Assembly: GCF_019890635.1 (NCBI RefSeq)
Contig: NZ_JAIOAB010000013.1
Coordinates: forward strand, 1 to 64,000
Reading direction: 5' to 3'
Source: Streptomyces sennicomposti
GTDB lineage: Bacteria; Actinomycetota; Actinomycetes; Streptomycetales; Streptomycetaceae
DNA: 64,000 bases
The notes beneath the pieces are model-generated. The model was not told the DNA's origin and made no database searches. It saw only the letters and a program-made list of their open reading frames with translations. Below are positions 35,529 through 43,839 of this stretch, piece by piece; within the stretch, counting starts at the first letter, position 1; the number at the start of each line of letters is the position of its first letter. A program made the translations under genes and the position numbers.

Positions 35529-36544
35529 GCCCGTCCGCCCTGCGGCCCGCCCCGCTGCCGGCGGGTCCCGCGCCCGACGCGGCGCAGCCGGCCGCGCTGC
35601 GCGCACGCCTGGCCTCCCACATCCAGCGCCGGGGCGCCCTGGCCGTGCTGGTGCTGATGGTCGCCATCGCCTCGGCGACCTCCGACACCTTCCCGACCTG
35701 GTCCAACATCTCCAGCATCCTCGGCAACAACGCGTTCGTGTGGCTGCTGGCCCTCGGGATGACCTTCGTCATCCTCACCGGCGGCATCGACCTGTCGGTG
35801 GGCTCCCTGTACGCGCTCGGCGGCGTCCTCGGGGCGTACGGCGCGCACACCGGCGGCACCTGGCTGGCGATCGTGCTGCCGCTGGCGGTCGGCGCGGTGT
35901 GGGGGTCGGTGCAGGGGCTGCTGGTCTCCCGGGCCGGGATGGCGCCGTTCATCGTGACGCTCGCCGGACTGCTGGGCGCGCGGGGGCTGTTGCAGGCCCT
36001 GACCGACGAGGGCGCGACCACGTATCTCGTACCGCCCGGCTCCGCCTTCCGGCACTTGGGCGCGGGCACCTGGACGCCGGTGCTGATCGTGGTCGCGCTG
36101 TTCGCGCTGGGCGCCCTGCTGCTCACCCGCACCCGGTTCGGCGCGACGGTCACCGCGCTCGGCGGCAACGAGAACGCGGCCACGCTGATGGGCCTGCCCG
36201 TCGCCCGCACCAAGGTCCTCGTCTACGTCCTGTCGGCCACCCTCGCCGCGACGGCCGGCGCGCTCGGCAGCGCCCGGCTGGGCTCCGGCGTCACCACGAT
36301 CGGCGTCGGCTACGAGCTGACCGCGATCGCCTCCGTGGTGATCGGCGGCACGCTGCTGACCGGCGGCAGCGGCTCGATCGGCGGCACGGCCAGCGGGGTG
36401 CTGGTGCTCGCCGTCATCCACAACCTCATCGACCACTACTTCTCCCAGTACGGCTCCGCCTTCACCGACACGGTCAACGGCGCGTTCCTGGCCGTGGTGG
36501 TCCTGGCGCAGACCCTGCTCAGCCGCACGCGGCAGACGGACTGA
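35525..36544 (+). CDS. Sugar ABC transporter permease (YjfF-like)
   Basis: This is a 339-residue second permease of the BPD_transp_2 family: LTGGIDLSVGSLYALGG, GGNENAATLMGLPV and SVVIGGTLLTGGSGSIGG. It overlaps the preceding gene by four bases. A 12-bp inverted repeat after it separates it from the second LacI gene. Confidence 0.9.
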   Translation: MSPSALRPAPLPAGPAPDAAQPAALRARLASHIQRRGALAVLVLMVAIASATSDTFPTWSNISSILGNNAFVWLLALGMTFVILTGGIDLSVGSLYALGGVLGAYGAHTGGTWLAIVLPLAVGAVWGSVQGLLVSRAGMAPFIVTLAGLLGARGLLQALTDEGATTYLVPPGSAFRHLGAGTWTPVLIVVALFALGALLLTRTRFGATVTALGGNENAATLMGLPVARTKVLVYVLSATLAATAGALGSARLGSGVTTIGVGYELTAIASVVIGGTLLTGGSGSIGGTASGVLVLAVIHNLIDHYFSQYGSAFTDTVNGAFLAVVVLAQTLLSRTRQTD

Positions 36545-36588
36545 CCGCCTCACCGCCTGACCCCTGACCGCCTGAAGCGGGACGCCGT

Positions 36589-36629
36589 CCCGTGGCCCGG
36601 CCGACCGCTCGGCGCGCCCGGGCCACGGG
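36589..36629 (+). terminator. Inverted repeat between permease and second lacI
   Basis: CCCGTGGCCCGG (36589-36600) pairs with CCGGGCCACGGG (36618-36629). It is a partial terminator, allowing lower expression of the regulator gene, or a separate unit boundary. Confidence 0.6.
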
Positions 36630-36687
36630 GCCGCTCACCGCGATCCGCGCCGGCCCGGGGACGCCGCCGCCCGACCGAAGGAGTTCA

Positions 36688-37704
36688 GTGGGCGTCAGCC
36701 TGAAGGACGTCGCACAGCGCGCCGGGGTCTCCGTCAAGACTGTGTCGAACGTCGTCAACAACTATGTCCATGTCTCCCCCCGGACCCGGGCGCGGGTGCA
36801 GCGGGCCATCGACGAACTCGGCTACCGGCCCAACCTCGTCGCCCGCCATCTGCGCAACGGCCGCACCGGCATCATCGCCCTGGCCGTCCCCGAACTGGGC
36901 AACCCGTACTTCTCGGAGGTGGCCGGCGCCGTCATCGACGCGGCCGCGCGGCACGACTACACCGTGCTGCTGGACCACACGGCGGGGCTGCGCGAGAAGG
37001 AGGTCCTGGTCTGCCAGGGCTTCCGCGCGCAGATCATCGACGGGCTCATCCTCAGCCCGATCCGGATGGAGACCGAGGACCTGCTCTCGCGCACGGACAC
37101 CTCGCCGCTGGTGCTGCTCGGGGAGCGCGAGTACGAGGCCCCCTTCGACCACATCGCCATCGACAACGTGGCGGCGGCGCGCGCCGCGGTGCAGCATCTG
37201 CTGGACACCGGGCGCCGCCGCATCGCCTTCCTCGGCGCCCGCCGGGAGAGCGCGCGCACTCCGGCACACCTGCGGCTGCGCGGGTGGCGGGAGGCGCACA
37301 CCTCGGCCGGGCTGAAGCCGCCGGAGCCGCTGATCGTCGCCACCGACGGTTTCGACCGCCAGGACGGCGCGGCGGGCATGGCCGCGCTGCTGGACCGGGG
37401 GGAGCGGCCGGACGCCGTGTTCGCCTTCAACGACATGGTCGCCCTGGGCGCGATGCGGGTGCTCGCCGAGCGCGGGCTGCGGGTGCCGCAGGACATCGCG
37501 GTGGCCGGGTTCGACGACATCGAGGAGGCCCGGTACGCGGCGGTGGCGCTGACCACGATCGCCCCCGACAAGCAGGCCATCGCGCAGATCGCCGTGGACT
37601 GCGTCGTGGAACGCATCGCCGCCCGCACCCCGCCGGTGCCGCGCCGCATCCTGCCCGGCTTCGAGCTGGTGGTCCGGGAGTCCACGGTCGAGCGGAGACG
37701 GTGA
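36688..37704 (+). CDS. LacI family transcriptional repressor (second copy)
   Basis: This is a 338-residue LacI/GalR protein closely similar throughout to the one at 20564-21574. Shared landmarks are VSLKDVAQRAGVSVKTVSNVV, ELGYRPNLVARHLRNGRTGI, ALAVPELGNPYFSE, IDGLILSPI and LGAMRVLAERGLR. The GTG at 36688 follows AAGGAG by five bases. Having two repressors of one type at the two ends of the locus suggests that they share the TACAACGTTGTA operators and respond to different sugars. Confidence 0.88.
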   Translation: MGVSLKDVAQRAGVSVKTVSNVVNNYVHVSPRTRARVQRAIDELGYRPNLVARHLRNGRTGIIALAVPELGNPYFSEVAGAVIDAAARHDYTVLLDHTAGLREKEVLVCQGFRAQIIDGLILSPIRMETEDLLSRTDTSPLVLLGEREYEAPFDHIAIDNVAAARAAVQHLLDTGRRRIAFLGARRESARTPAHLRLRGWREAHTSAGLKPPEPLIVATDGFDRQDGAAGMAALLDRGERPDAVFAFNDMVALGAMRVLAERGLRVPQDIAVAGFDDIEEARYAAVALTTIAPDKQAIAQIAVDCVVERIAARTPPVPRRILPGFELVVRESTVERRR

Positions 37705-37726
37705 GGGCGGCCGCGCTCCGGGACCG

Positions 37727-38899
37727 TCAGGCGTCCGGGGGTACGTCGCCGCGGGCCGCGAGATCGCGCAGGTGCGGGAAGGCGAACTCGGTACGGCTGC
37801 GCAGGGGTTGGCCGGGCCGCACCTCGGTGCTGGGGTACTCCGGACGGTTGGGCGAGTCGGGAAAGTGCTGCGTCTCCAGGCACACCCCGGCGTACGCGGC
37901 CAGCGGCCGTCCCTCGAAGTCCTCGACCGTGCCGTCCAGTTGCTGCCCGGTGTAGACCTGGACCCCGGGCTCGGTGGTGCGGACCTCCATGATCCGCCCG
38001 CTGACCGGCTCTTCGAGCCGCGCGGCCCGATACGCCACGGCGCCCCCGTCCGCCACGCCCTCGCCCTGAGAACCGGCCGTCCGCTCACGGCTCCCCGCAT
38101 ACCCGCGCAGCACCCAGCAGTGGTCGTATCCGCCGCCCGCAGTGGCGAGTTGCGGGTCCGGCGCGCCGATGCCCGCGCCGAGCCGGCGGGGCCGGGTGAA
38201 GTCGAAGGGCGTGCCCCGCACCGGCCGGGGTGCGCCGGGCAGCGGGAGGGAGGTGGCGTCGATCGGCAGATAGGCGTCGGCGTCGACGGTCAGCACATGG
38301 TCGAGGACGCCGAGTTCGGGGCGGCCGGCGAGGTTGAAGTAGGCGTGGTGGGTGAGGTTGACGACGGTGGGGCGGTCGGTGCGGGCCGTGCTGTCCAGGA
38401 CGAGGGTCCCGTCCGGCCGCAGCACGTACTCGACGGAGACGGCCAGCGCCCCCGGGAAGCCCTGATCCCCGTCCGGGCTGTCGAGGCTCAGCCGCACCCC
38501 CGCGGACCCGTCGCCGTACGCCACCGGCCGCGCCCGCCACATCCGCCGGTCGAACCCGTCGGTCCCGCCGTGCAGGGCGTTGCCCCGGTCGTTCACGGGC
38601 ACCTGGTGCACGGCGCCGTCGAGGCGGAACCGTCCGCCGGCGATCCGGTTGGCGTACCGTCCGACGACGGCCCCGAGATAGGCGCCGCTGCCGGCGTACT
38701 CACGCGGCCCGGGCAGCCGCAGCACCACGTCGTCCACGGCGGCCCCGGCGGCGTCGGGCACCCGCAGGGACTCCAGCACGCCACCGAGGGTGAGGACCGA
38801 GGCCCGGACGCCGCCGGGCGAGCGCAACGTCCAGCGCTCGACCGGCTCTTCGTAGGCGTCGGCGGGCAGGTCCTCACGCGTAGCCGTGCACACAGCCAT
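37727..38899 (-). CDS. Aldose 1-epimerase (GalM family)
   Basis: This is a 390-residue mutarotase with the family marks NRIAGGRFRLDG, LTHHAYFNLAG (catalytic His) and the general base Glu in VCLETQHFPDSPN. It has an insertion of about 35 residues (GSRERTAGSQGEGVADGGA) after the GGYDHCWVLRGY motif that most GalM proteins lack. GAGGAG lies five bases before the ATG. The LacI operator copy 5 lies about 110 bases upstream, so it belongs to the arabinofuranose regulon and would equilibrate anomers of the imported sugar. It converges with the second lacI gene, only 22 bases away. Confidence 0.88.
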   Translation of the reverse strand: MAVCTATREDLPADAYEEPVERWTLRSPGGVRASVLTLGGVLESLRVPDAAGAAVDDVVLRLPGPREYAGSGAYLGAVVGRYANRIAGGRFRLDGAVHQVPVNDRGNALHGGTDGFDRRMWRARPVAYGDGSAGVRLSLDSPDGDQGFPGALAVSVEYVLRPDGTLVLDSTARTDRPTVVNLTHHAYFNLAGRPELGVLDHVLTVDADAYLPIDATSLPLPGAPRPVRGTPFDFTRPRRLGAGIGAPDPQLATAGGGYDHCWVLRGYAGSRERTAGSQGEGVADGGAVAYRAARLEEPVSGRIMEVRTTEPGVQVYTGQQLDGTVEDFEGRPLAAYAGVCLETQHFPDSPNRPEYPSTEVRPGQPLRSRTEFAFPHLRDLAARGDVPPDA

Positions 38900-39006
38900 G
38901 GTTCTCCTCACCGAAGACGGAAGAGCGAAAGCGAAAGCCCCGACCACACCGGCCGTCCCCGGCCACCCCACGGACGACCTGGGCAGGGACGAACACGTCC
39001 GCACTT

Positions 39007-39018
39007 TACAACGTTGAA
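39007..39018 (-). promoter_or_regulatory. LacI operator copy 5 (galM side)
   Basis: TACAACGTTGAA is identical to copy 4 at 31494 and lies upstream of the epimerase gene. The 39019-39197 stretch shows nothing further. Confidence 0.7.
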
Positions 39019-39197
39019 AGGAGGCGGGAGAAGAGATCCGTTCCGGACACGTGCCGCCTGCGCCGCCCGCCATCGCCGCCGTCTTCAGCCGGAGGCCGAG
39101 GCAGGCGCGCACCCGCCCGCCACGACTGCGGTCCGACGGTGGCCGATCCGGGTGCGCGCGGAGGGCTCGGGACGACGCCCGCTCCTCCTTGCCCCGC

Positions 39198-39224
39198 TGA
39201 ACCAATGGTGTCACCATTGGTTCA
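39198..39224. promoter_or_regulatory. Perfect 27-bp palindrome, TetR operator
   Basis: The arms TGAACCAATGGTG (39198-39210) and CACCATTGGTTCA (39212-39224) flank one T. It ends 30 bases before the hydrolase start codon, and a related site precedes the MFS gene at 42544. The length and symmetry are typical of a TetR dimer-pair operator, and the TetR gene is the next gene but one. Confidence 0.8.
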
Positions 39225-39254
39225 CAATGCGAGGGCGACTGAGAGGGCGTTGCG

Positions 39255-40457
39255 GTGTTCGAGGCGCGAGGACTGACAGGGACGGCACTCGCCGGGGCGG
39301 CGCTGGCGGGCGCGGCGTGGTTGTGGCGCAACCAGGGCGCGGTGGCGTCGGCCCGGCCCGTCAACGAGTGGACGTTCACTCACATGTCGGCGCTGATGCC
39401 CACCGCGGCCGTGCCGAGGTCCGCGCGGCCCGAGCCGTTCCCACGGCGGTCCCGTCCACTGGAGTGCACGTACGAGTACGCCGGGCGGACCCGCACCCTG
39501 GCCGAGTTCCACCGGCGGGCGTACACGACGGGTTTCGCCGTCGTGCACCGCGGTGTCCTGGTGCACGAGAGCTACCCCGGGCGCTTCGCCTCACCGCGCT
39601 CGCGGTTCCAGCTGTTCTCGCTGACGAAGTCGGTGACGTCGATACTGGTCGGCATCGCCCTGGCGGAAGGGGCGCTGTCCTCGCTGGAGCGGACCGCGGT
39701 CTCCTACCGGCCCGAACTCGCGGGCTCGGCCTACGACGGCCCCACGGTGGGACACCTGCTGCACATGTGCAGCGGCGTCGGCGGCGTCGAGGACTACACC
39801 GATCCGAAGGCGCCGATCAGCAGGTTCGAACGGGCGGTGACCGGTGGCGGTTCGGTCCTCGACGTCATCCGCTCGCTGCCGCGCGCCGCCGCCCCGGGCA
39901 CCGTGTTCAACTACTCCACGCTCGACACCCAGGTGCTGGGCTGGGTGCTGGAGGCGGCGACGGGCATGCCGCTGGCCCGGTACGCGGCGCAGAGGCTGTG
40001 GGGCCCGACGGGCGCGGAGCACGACGCCTACTACTTCCTGACCCGGGGCCACCCGCGCACAGCGCTCGGCGGGGGATCGCTCAACGCGTCGGTGCGTGAC
40101 CTGGCACGGCTCGGAGTGCTGATGGCCCACGGCGGCGCCTGGCGCGGGCGGCAGATCGTGCCGGCCGCCTGGACCGAGCGCAGCCGCGGGGCGGGCGTGG
40201 CGCACCTGGAGGCCGGAGCGCTGGGCGCCGGGCTCCCCGCCCACTACGGATACGCGAACCAGTGGTGGACGCTGGGCGGCGAGCACAGGGCCTTCACGGG
40301 TCTGGGCATCCACGGCCAGTACCTGTGGGTGGACCCGGTCGCCGACGTGGTGGTCGTGAAGACCAGCGCGTGGCCCACGGCGGACGACGTCGAGCGGGAC
40401 CGGGAAACGGTCGCCGCGCTGAGTTCGCTCGTCTCCTGGCTCGGCGCGGACGGCTGA
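39255..40457 (+). CDS. Beta-lactamase-fold serine hydrolase, membrane-tethered
   Basis: This is a 400-residue class-C-beta-lactamase/DD-peptidase-fold hydrolase. The catalytic SxxK is SLTKS (about residue 123), the second-motif Tyr is in FNYSTLDTQVLG, and the third-motif region is near GIHGQYLWVDP. It resembles 6-aminohexanoate-dimer hydrolase (NylB) and EstB-type esterases more than true beta-lactamases. A short hydrophobic segment at the N terminus (GTALAGAALAGAAWLW) suggests a membrane anchor. The GTG at 39255 follows GAGAGGG. It is the first gene after the 27-bp palindrome and likely shares a transcript with the tetR gene 47 bases on. Confidence 0.8.
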   Translation: MFEARGLTGTALAGAALAGAAWLWRNQGAVASARPVNEWTFTHMSALMPTAAVPRSARPEPFPRRSRPLECTYEYAGRTRTLAEFHRRAYTTGFAVVHRGVLVHESYPGRFASPRSRFQLFSLTKSVTSILVGIALAEGALSSLERTAVSYRPELAGSAYDGPTVGHLLHMCSGVGGVEDYTDPKAPISRFERAVTGGGSVLDVIRSLPRAAAPGTVFNYSTLDTQVLGWVLEAATGMPLARYAAQRLWGPTGAEHDAYYFLTRGHPRTALGGGSLNASVRDLARLGVLMAHGGAWRGRQIVPAAWTERSRGAGVAHLEAGALGAGLPAHYGYANQWWTLGGEHRAFTGLGIHGQYLWVDPVADVVVVKTSAWPTADDVERDRETVAALSSLVSWLGADG

Positions 40458-40504
40458 CCAGGGCGGCCGGGGCCGCAGCGGCGGCGGCCGATAGGATGAG
40501 GGGC

Positions 40505-41212
40505 ATGACGGAATCCGGGACGTCGGCCGAGCCGAAGGCGAGAGGCCGACGCGGGCGTCCGCCGTCGACGTCGCTGAACCAGAAGCTGATCCTGGACACC
40601 GCGCTCACCCTGGTGGAGCGCGAGGGGCCGGACGCGCTGACGCTGCGCCGGCTCGGAGCCGATCTCGGGGCGAACCACACGGCGGTCCTGCGGCACTTCC
40701 ACAGCAAGGACGAGATCCTGCTGGGGCTGGCCGAGCGGCTGCTCGAGGAGGCCTTGGACGGCTTCGCACCGGCGGACTCCTGGCGGGAGACGCTCGAGTC
40801 GCTGGCGCGCCGGGTGCGCACGGCGTGCCTGGCGCACCCCAGGATCGCGCTGCTCGTCGCATCCCGGGTCGCCCGGCGTTCCGCGGAGTTCCGCGGCGCG
40901 GACGCGGTCATCGCAGCGCTGCGCCAGGCGGGCTTCGGCGACCGGGACGCGGCGCGCTACTACCGCTCACTCGTGGAGACGGCGCTGGCCGTCTCCGCCC
41001 ACGAAGCGGCTTTCGCCGCGCTGGACATCGGGTCCCAGGAGGGCGACCGGATGGCATGGCGGCGCGAGTACCTCGCCGTGTCCCCGACGCTCTACCCTCA
41101 TCTGGCGGCGGCTGCCCCGTACTTGGCCGAGGCCGACGAGGACGACCAGTTCGAGACGACGCTGGGTCTGATCCTGGACGCCGTAGAGGCCCGGGCCCGC
41201 GCGGCGCGCTGA
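40505..41212 (+). CDS. TetR family regulator
   Basis: This is a 235-residue TetR protein: a basic N-terminal arm (KARGRRGRPPST), then the HTH (LILDTALTLVEREG, LRRLGADLGANHTAVLRHFHSKDEIL) and a C-terminal ligand domain. The ATG at 40505 is preferred. An in-frame ATG at 40496 is possible. It is the best candidate for binding the 27-bp palindrome at 39198 and the related site at 42544, which would link the hydrolase gene and the convergent MFS gene. Confidence 0.82.
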   Translation: MTESGTSAEPKARGRRGRPPSTSLNQKLILDTALTLVEREGPDALTLRRLGADLGANHTAVLRHFHSKDEILLGLAERLLEEALDGFAPADSWRETLESLARRVRTACLAHPRIALLVASRVARRSAEFRGADAVIAALRQAGFGDRDAARYYRSLVETALAVSAHEAAFAALDIGSQEGDRMAWRREYLAVSPTLYPHLAAAAPYLAEADEDDQFETTLGLILDAVEARARAAR

Positions 41213-41284
41213 GTCGGCCCGATCACGCCGACCGCGGGTACGCTTCCGCGTCGGCCGAGGGCTCTCCCAGGGCTTCCCCGCCCG

Positions 41285-42529
41285 TCACGCATCCGTCGAG
41301 TCCGCCGGCAGGGCGAGACCCCGCACCGTCCTCAGCAACGGCGCCGCCGCCACCACCGTGACGGCGGCCAGCGTCCCGCCCAGCACGGGCGCCCCGGCAG
41401 TGTCCAGGAGCCACCCGGTCATGGCAGGTCCCAGACCGGTGCCGACCGCCAGCGCCCCGCCGGCCGCCGCCGCCCACCGGCCGCTCCGGTCGACGGCGGC
41501 CACCACCCCCAGCATCTGCGCCAGCAGGGCCAGGTAGCAGATCTGCCAGACCACCGTCGCCGCCGCGTAGAGCGGATCGAAGCCACTGGCCGCGGCCAGC
41601 AGTTTGGCCACCGCGTCGGCGGCGATGACGAGCACCAGCGTGGGAACGCGGCCGAGACGGCGGGCGACGGCCGCGCTGACAGGCACCCCGACCAGCGCGG
41701 CGGCGCCGGCGACCGCCAGGATCACCGAGACCGCGCCCGCCGACAGTCCCGCATGCCGCTCGCCCAGCACGCCCGCGTAGGACCAGGCGCCCTGGTCCGT
41801 GGCGGCCAGTACGGCGACCGACGCGATGAACCACCAGGGCGGCGCCTGGCCACCGGCGGACGGGTGAGGTCCGGGATGCGGGCGCTGCCCGTCGGGCAGG
41901 TATCGCATCAGCCACCATGCAGCCGCGCAGCAGCCGGCGAGGACGGCGAATCCTGCCGCCGCGCCCCCTCGGTGATCGGCCTGAGGCACTCCGGCCAGCA
42001 GCAGCGCGAGGACGACGGTACTGCCGAAGACCGTCGTCGCCGCCGCGCGTTCGCTGTCGCGCAGCGCCGCCAGCCCGGCCGCCGACGCCGCGAACGCCGC
42101 CCCCAGCCCCGCACCCGCGACCGCGTTCGCGGCGAGCAGCACGGCCACATCGTGCGCCTGCCCGGCGCCGCAGAAACCCGCGGCGGCCACCGCCAGACCC
42201 CACCGGGCCAGGGCCACCCGGCCCGGCCGCGTCGCCCGCCGGGACAGGAGCAGCGCCACCAGCGCGGTGGAGAGGAGCTGGGCCGCCGCGACGACGCCGG
42301 CGGCCGTGTCCGACAGATGGAACCGGCGCCCGTACCCGTCGAGCAGCACCGGCATGAGGGTGCCTCCGAGGTTCCCCATCGCGGTGCCGGCGACGAGGGC
42401 CGCGCCCGTGGCAGCCGTCAGAGCGACTGCGCCACGCCTCGTCCCGGCGCCCTCCCCTTCGAGTCCGACGGGCAGCGGCCGGTCGGACAACTCCTGCCGC
42501 TCCACAGGCCCTCCGCACAGGTCAAGCAA
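41285..42529 (-). CDS. MFS transporter of unknown substrate
   Basis: This is a transporter of up to 414 residues with about 12 hydrophobic helices. The drug-antiporter motif A is degenerate (LLLSRRATRPGRV). It looks more like YbfB/arabinose-efflux-type MFS proteins than DHA1 drug pumps. The start is uncertain. The TTG at 42529 has no ribosome site; a GTG at 42505 lies three bases after GGAGGG, and a TTG at 42490 also fits. All lie before the first helix (VALTAATGAALVAGTAMG). It converges with tetR and carries a copy of the TetR operator upstream. Confidence 0.78.
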   Translation of the reverse strand: MLDLCGGPVERQELSDRPLPVGLEGEGAGTRRGAVALTAATGAALVAGTAMGNLGGTLMPVLLDGYGRRFHLSDTAAGVVAAAQLLSTALVALLLSRRATRPGRVALARWGLAVAAAGFCGAGQAHDVAVLLAANAVAGAGLGAAFAASAAGLAALRDSERAAATTVFGSTVVLALLLAGVPQADHRGGAAAGFAVLAGCCAAAWWLMRYLPDGQRPHPGPHPSAGGQAPPWWFIASVAVLAATDQGAWSYAGVLGERHAGLSAGAVSVILAVAGAAALVGVPVSAAVARRLGRVPTLVLVIAADAVAKLLAAASGFDPLYAAATVVWQICYLALLAQMLGVVAAVDRSGRWAAAAGGALAVGTGLGPAMTGWLLDTAGAPVLGGTLAAVTVVAAAPLLRTVRGLALPADSTDA

Positions 42530-42543
42530 CGAGTGTTGATTTT

Positions 42544-42569
42544 AGACCATAGCTGTCACCACTGGTTCT
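42544..42569. promoter_or_regulatory. Degenerate second copy of the 27-bp TetR operator
   Basis: TGTCACCACTGGTTC (from 42554) matches the palindrome at 39198 at 14 of 15 positions. The left half (GACCATAGCTG) matches partly. It lies just upstream of the MFS start codon. The rest of 42570-42883 is notably A/T-rich for this genome and contains no supported gene. Confidence 0.6.
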
Positions 42570-42883
42570 GAATAGATGTCCGGGTGACTCGCACACCTCC
42601 ACGGCAAATCTCTGACCGGACGCGTCGACGGGTCCTTGTGGCGTGAGTCACAGATTAAAGCCCCCTTAAGGAACAAGATCACCATGTGTCCGTTTCATTA
42701 CCCATCGCGGCAGTTGACGCTCGGTTTGAGCGTCGGTCAAACTCCACCCGTCTTGAGCCCCCCTTTTCACCGTCCGGGGCCTGCTCTCTCATCTGGATCA
42801 CCTGGCGCGTAAAACGGCTGCCGCGATGTCAGAAAACGTCGGCGGCACCGCGGTACAGCCTTGCTTGAGGAGTTCGATATCAG

Positions 42884-43777
42884 GTGGAATCCCAGCCTTG
42901 CAGAAATTGTGGATTCACGCATGAAGCGTTGCCGGGGCACGCACCCGCTTGCTCTCCGAGCCTGCCCGGGAACGGCGTGTTCGGAAGGGTGGAGGCCACC
43001 TCGACCGGTTGGCGGGGGCCACGGGAACAGGACCTCGAACTCTTCGACGCCACCGTTCCGCTGCCCAGAATTCCCGCCCCCGCTTCACCCTCCGTCCCGC
43101 CCTCCGGCCGACGCGGCAGACATTCCTCGCCATGGCCCCAAGGGATCGCGTCGAGACTCTTTCCGGGACCTGAGAGCGGCTCCCGCGACCTACCGCTCGC
43201 CCTCACGCTCGTGGTCGGCCTCAGCGCGGCGCTGACCCTCTGCCTGGTCGGCGGCAGCTTCAGGGAGCCGAGCGCCGGCCCGGCGGTCGCCCCGCCGGTC
43301 CTCCCGACGGGCGGACCGCCGCCGGCCGCGCCCGCCAGCCCGTACCCGACCGGCTCCCCCGGCCCCTCGGCGCCGGAGAAGACGGCTTCGACCAGCCCGA
43401 ACCCCAAGAGGACACCGGCGGCAACCCCGCCCCCCACGCCGTCGCCGACCGCGACCAGGCACGTGCTCCCGAGTCCCCCCGCGTCGCCGTCGCCGTCACA
43501 GAAGCACCGGGCCGAGCCGCCTTCCCCCGGCCGCCCGGCCGAGCCTGGCCCACCGGTCTCGTCGTACACGCTCACGGTCGGCAGCCGGGGGCCGGATGTC
43601 GTCGACCTCCAGCAGCGGCTTCAGGGAATCGGCCTCTACACGGGAGCCGCGGACGGCTATTTCGACGTATCTCTCCAAACAGCCCTGCGGCGCTATCAGA
43701 CAGCACGGAACATTCCGCAGGAGGACGGCGCGTATGGACCACTGACGCGCGTCGTTCTGACGGCCGAGACAGGCTGA
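42884..43777 (+). CDS. Membrane-anchored peptidoglycan-binding protein
   Basis: This is a 297-residue protein. An N-terminal Cys cluster (PCRNCG… PAC) resembles a zinc ribbon. A single membrane helix (ALTLVVGLSAALTLCLVGG, ~105-123) follows, then a Pro/Ser/Thr-rich stalk of about 100 residues and a C-terminal PG_binding_1 domain (LTVGSRGPDVVDLQQRLQGIG, YTGAADGYFDVSLQTALRRYQ). The topology is cytoplasmic zinc ribbon, membrane, extracytoplasmic wall-binding domain. The GTG start follows TGAGGAG. The partner gene downstream encodes a cell-wall-anchored protein, so both may work at the envelope. Confidence 0.82.
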   Translation: MESQPCRNCGFTHEALPGHAPACSPSLPGNGVFGRVEATSTGWRGPREQDLELFDATVPLPRIPAPASPSVPPSGRRGRHSSPWPQGIASRLFPGPESGSRDLPLALTLVVGLSAALTLCLVGGSFREPSAGPAVAPPVLPTGGPPPAAPASPYPTGSPGPSAPEKTASTSPNPKRTPAATPPPTPSPTATRHVLPSPPASPSPSQKHRAEPPSPGRPAEPGPPVSSYTLTVGSRGPDVVDLQQRLQGIGLYTGAADGYFDVSLQTALRRYQTARNIPQEDGAYGPLTRVVLTAETG

Positions 43778-43839
43778 GTCCGGATGCACCAAAACCAATC
43801 GAAGACGCCCGAGAATATGCACAAGCAAGGAAAGAACCG

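Noticed and set aside
39255..40457. True beta-lactamase (antibiotic resistance) assignment.
   Set aside because: SLTKS and the Tyr motif fit the broader SxxK serine-hydrolase fold. The sequence is closer to NylB/EstB-type enzymes and lacks a clear KTG triad.
41212..41285. Hairpin between the TetR and MFS genes (CGACCGCGG / CCGCGTCG).
   Set aside because: The arms are short and imperfect, so it is not called as a terminator.
42684..42812. Small frame beginning MCPFHYPSRQ with AAGGA upstream in the A/T-rich gap.
   Set aside because: The spacing to the ribosome site is about ten bases, the codon use is not streptomycete-like and no homology is recognisable.
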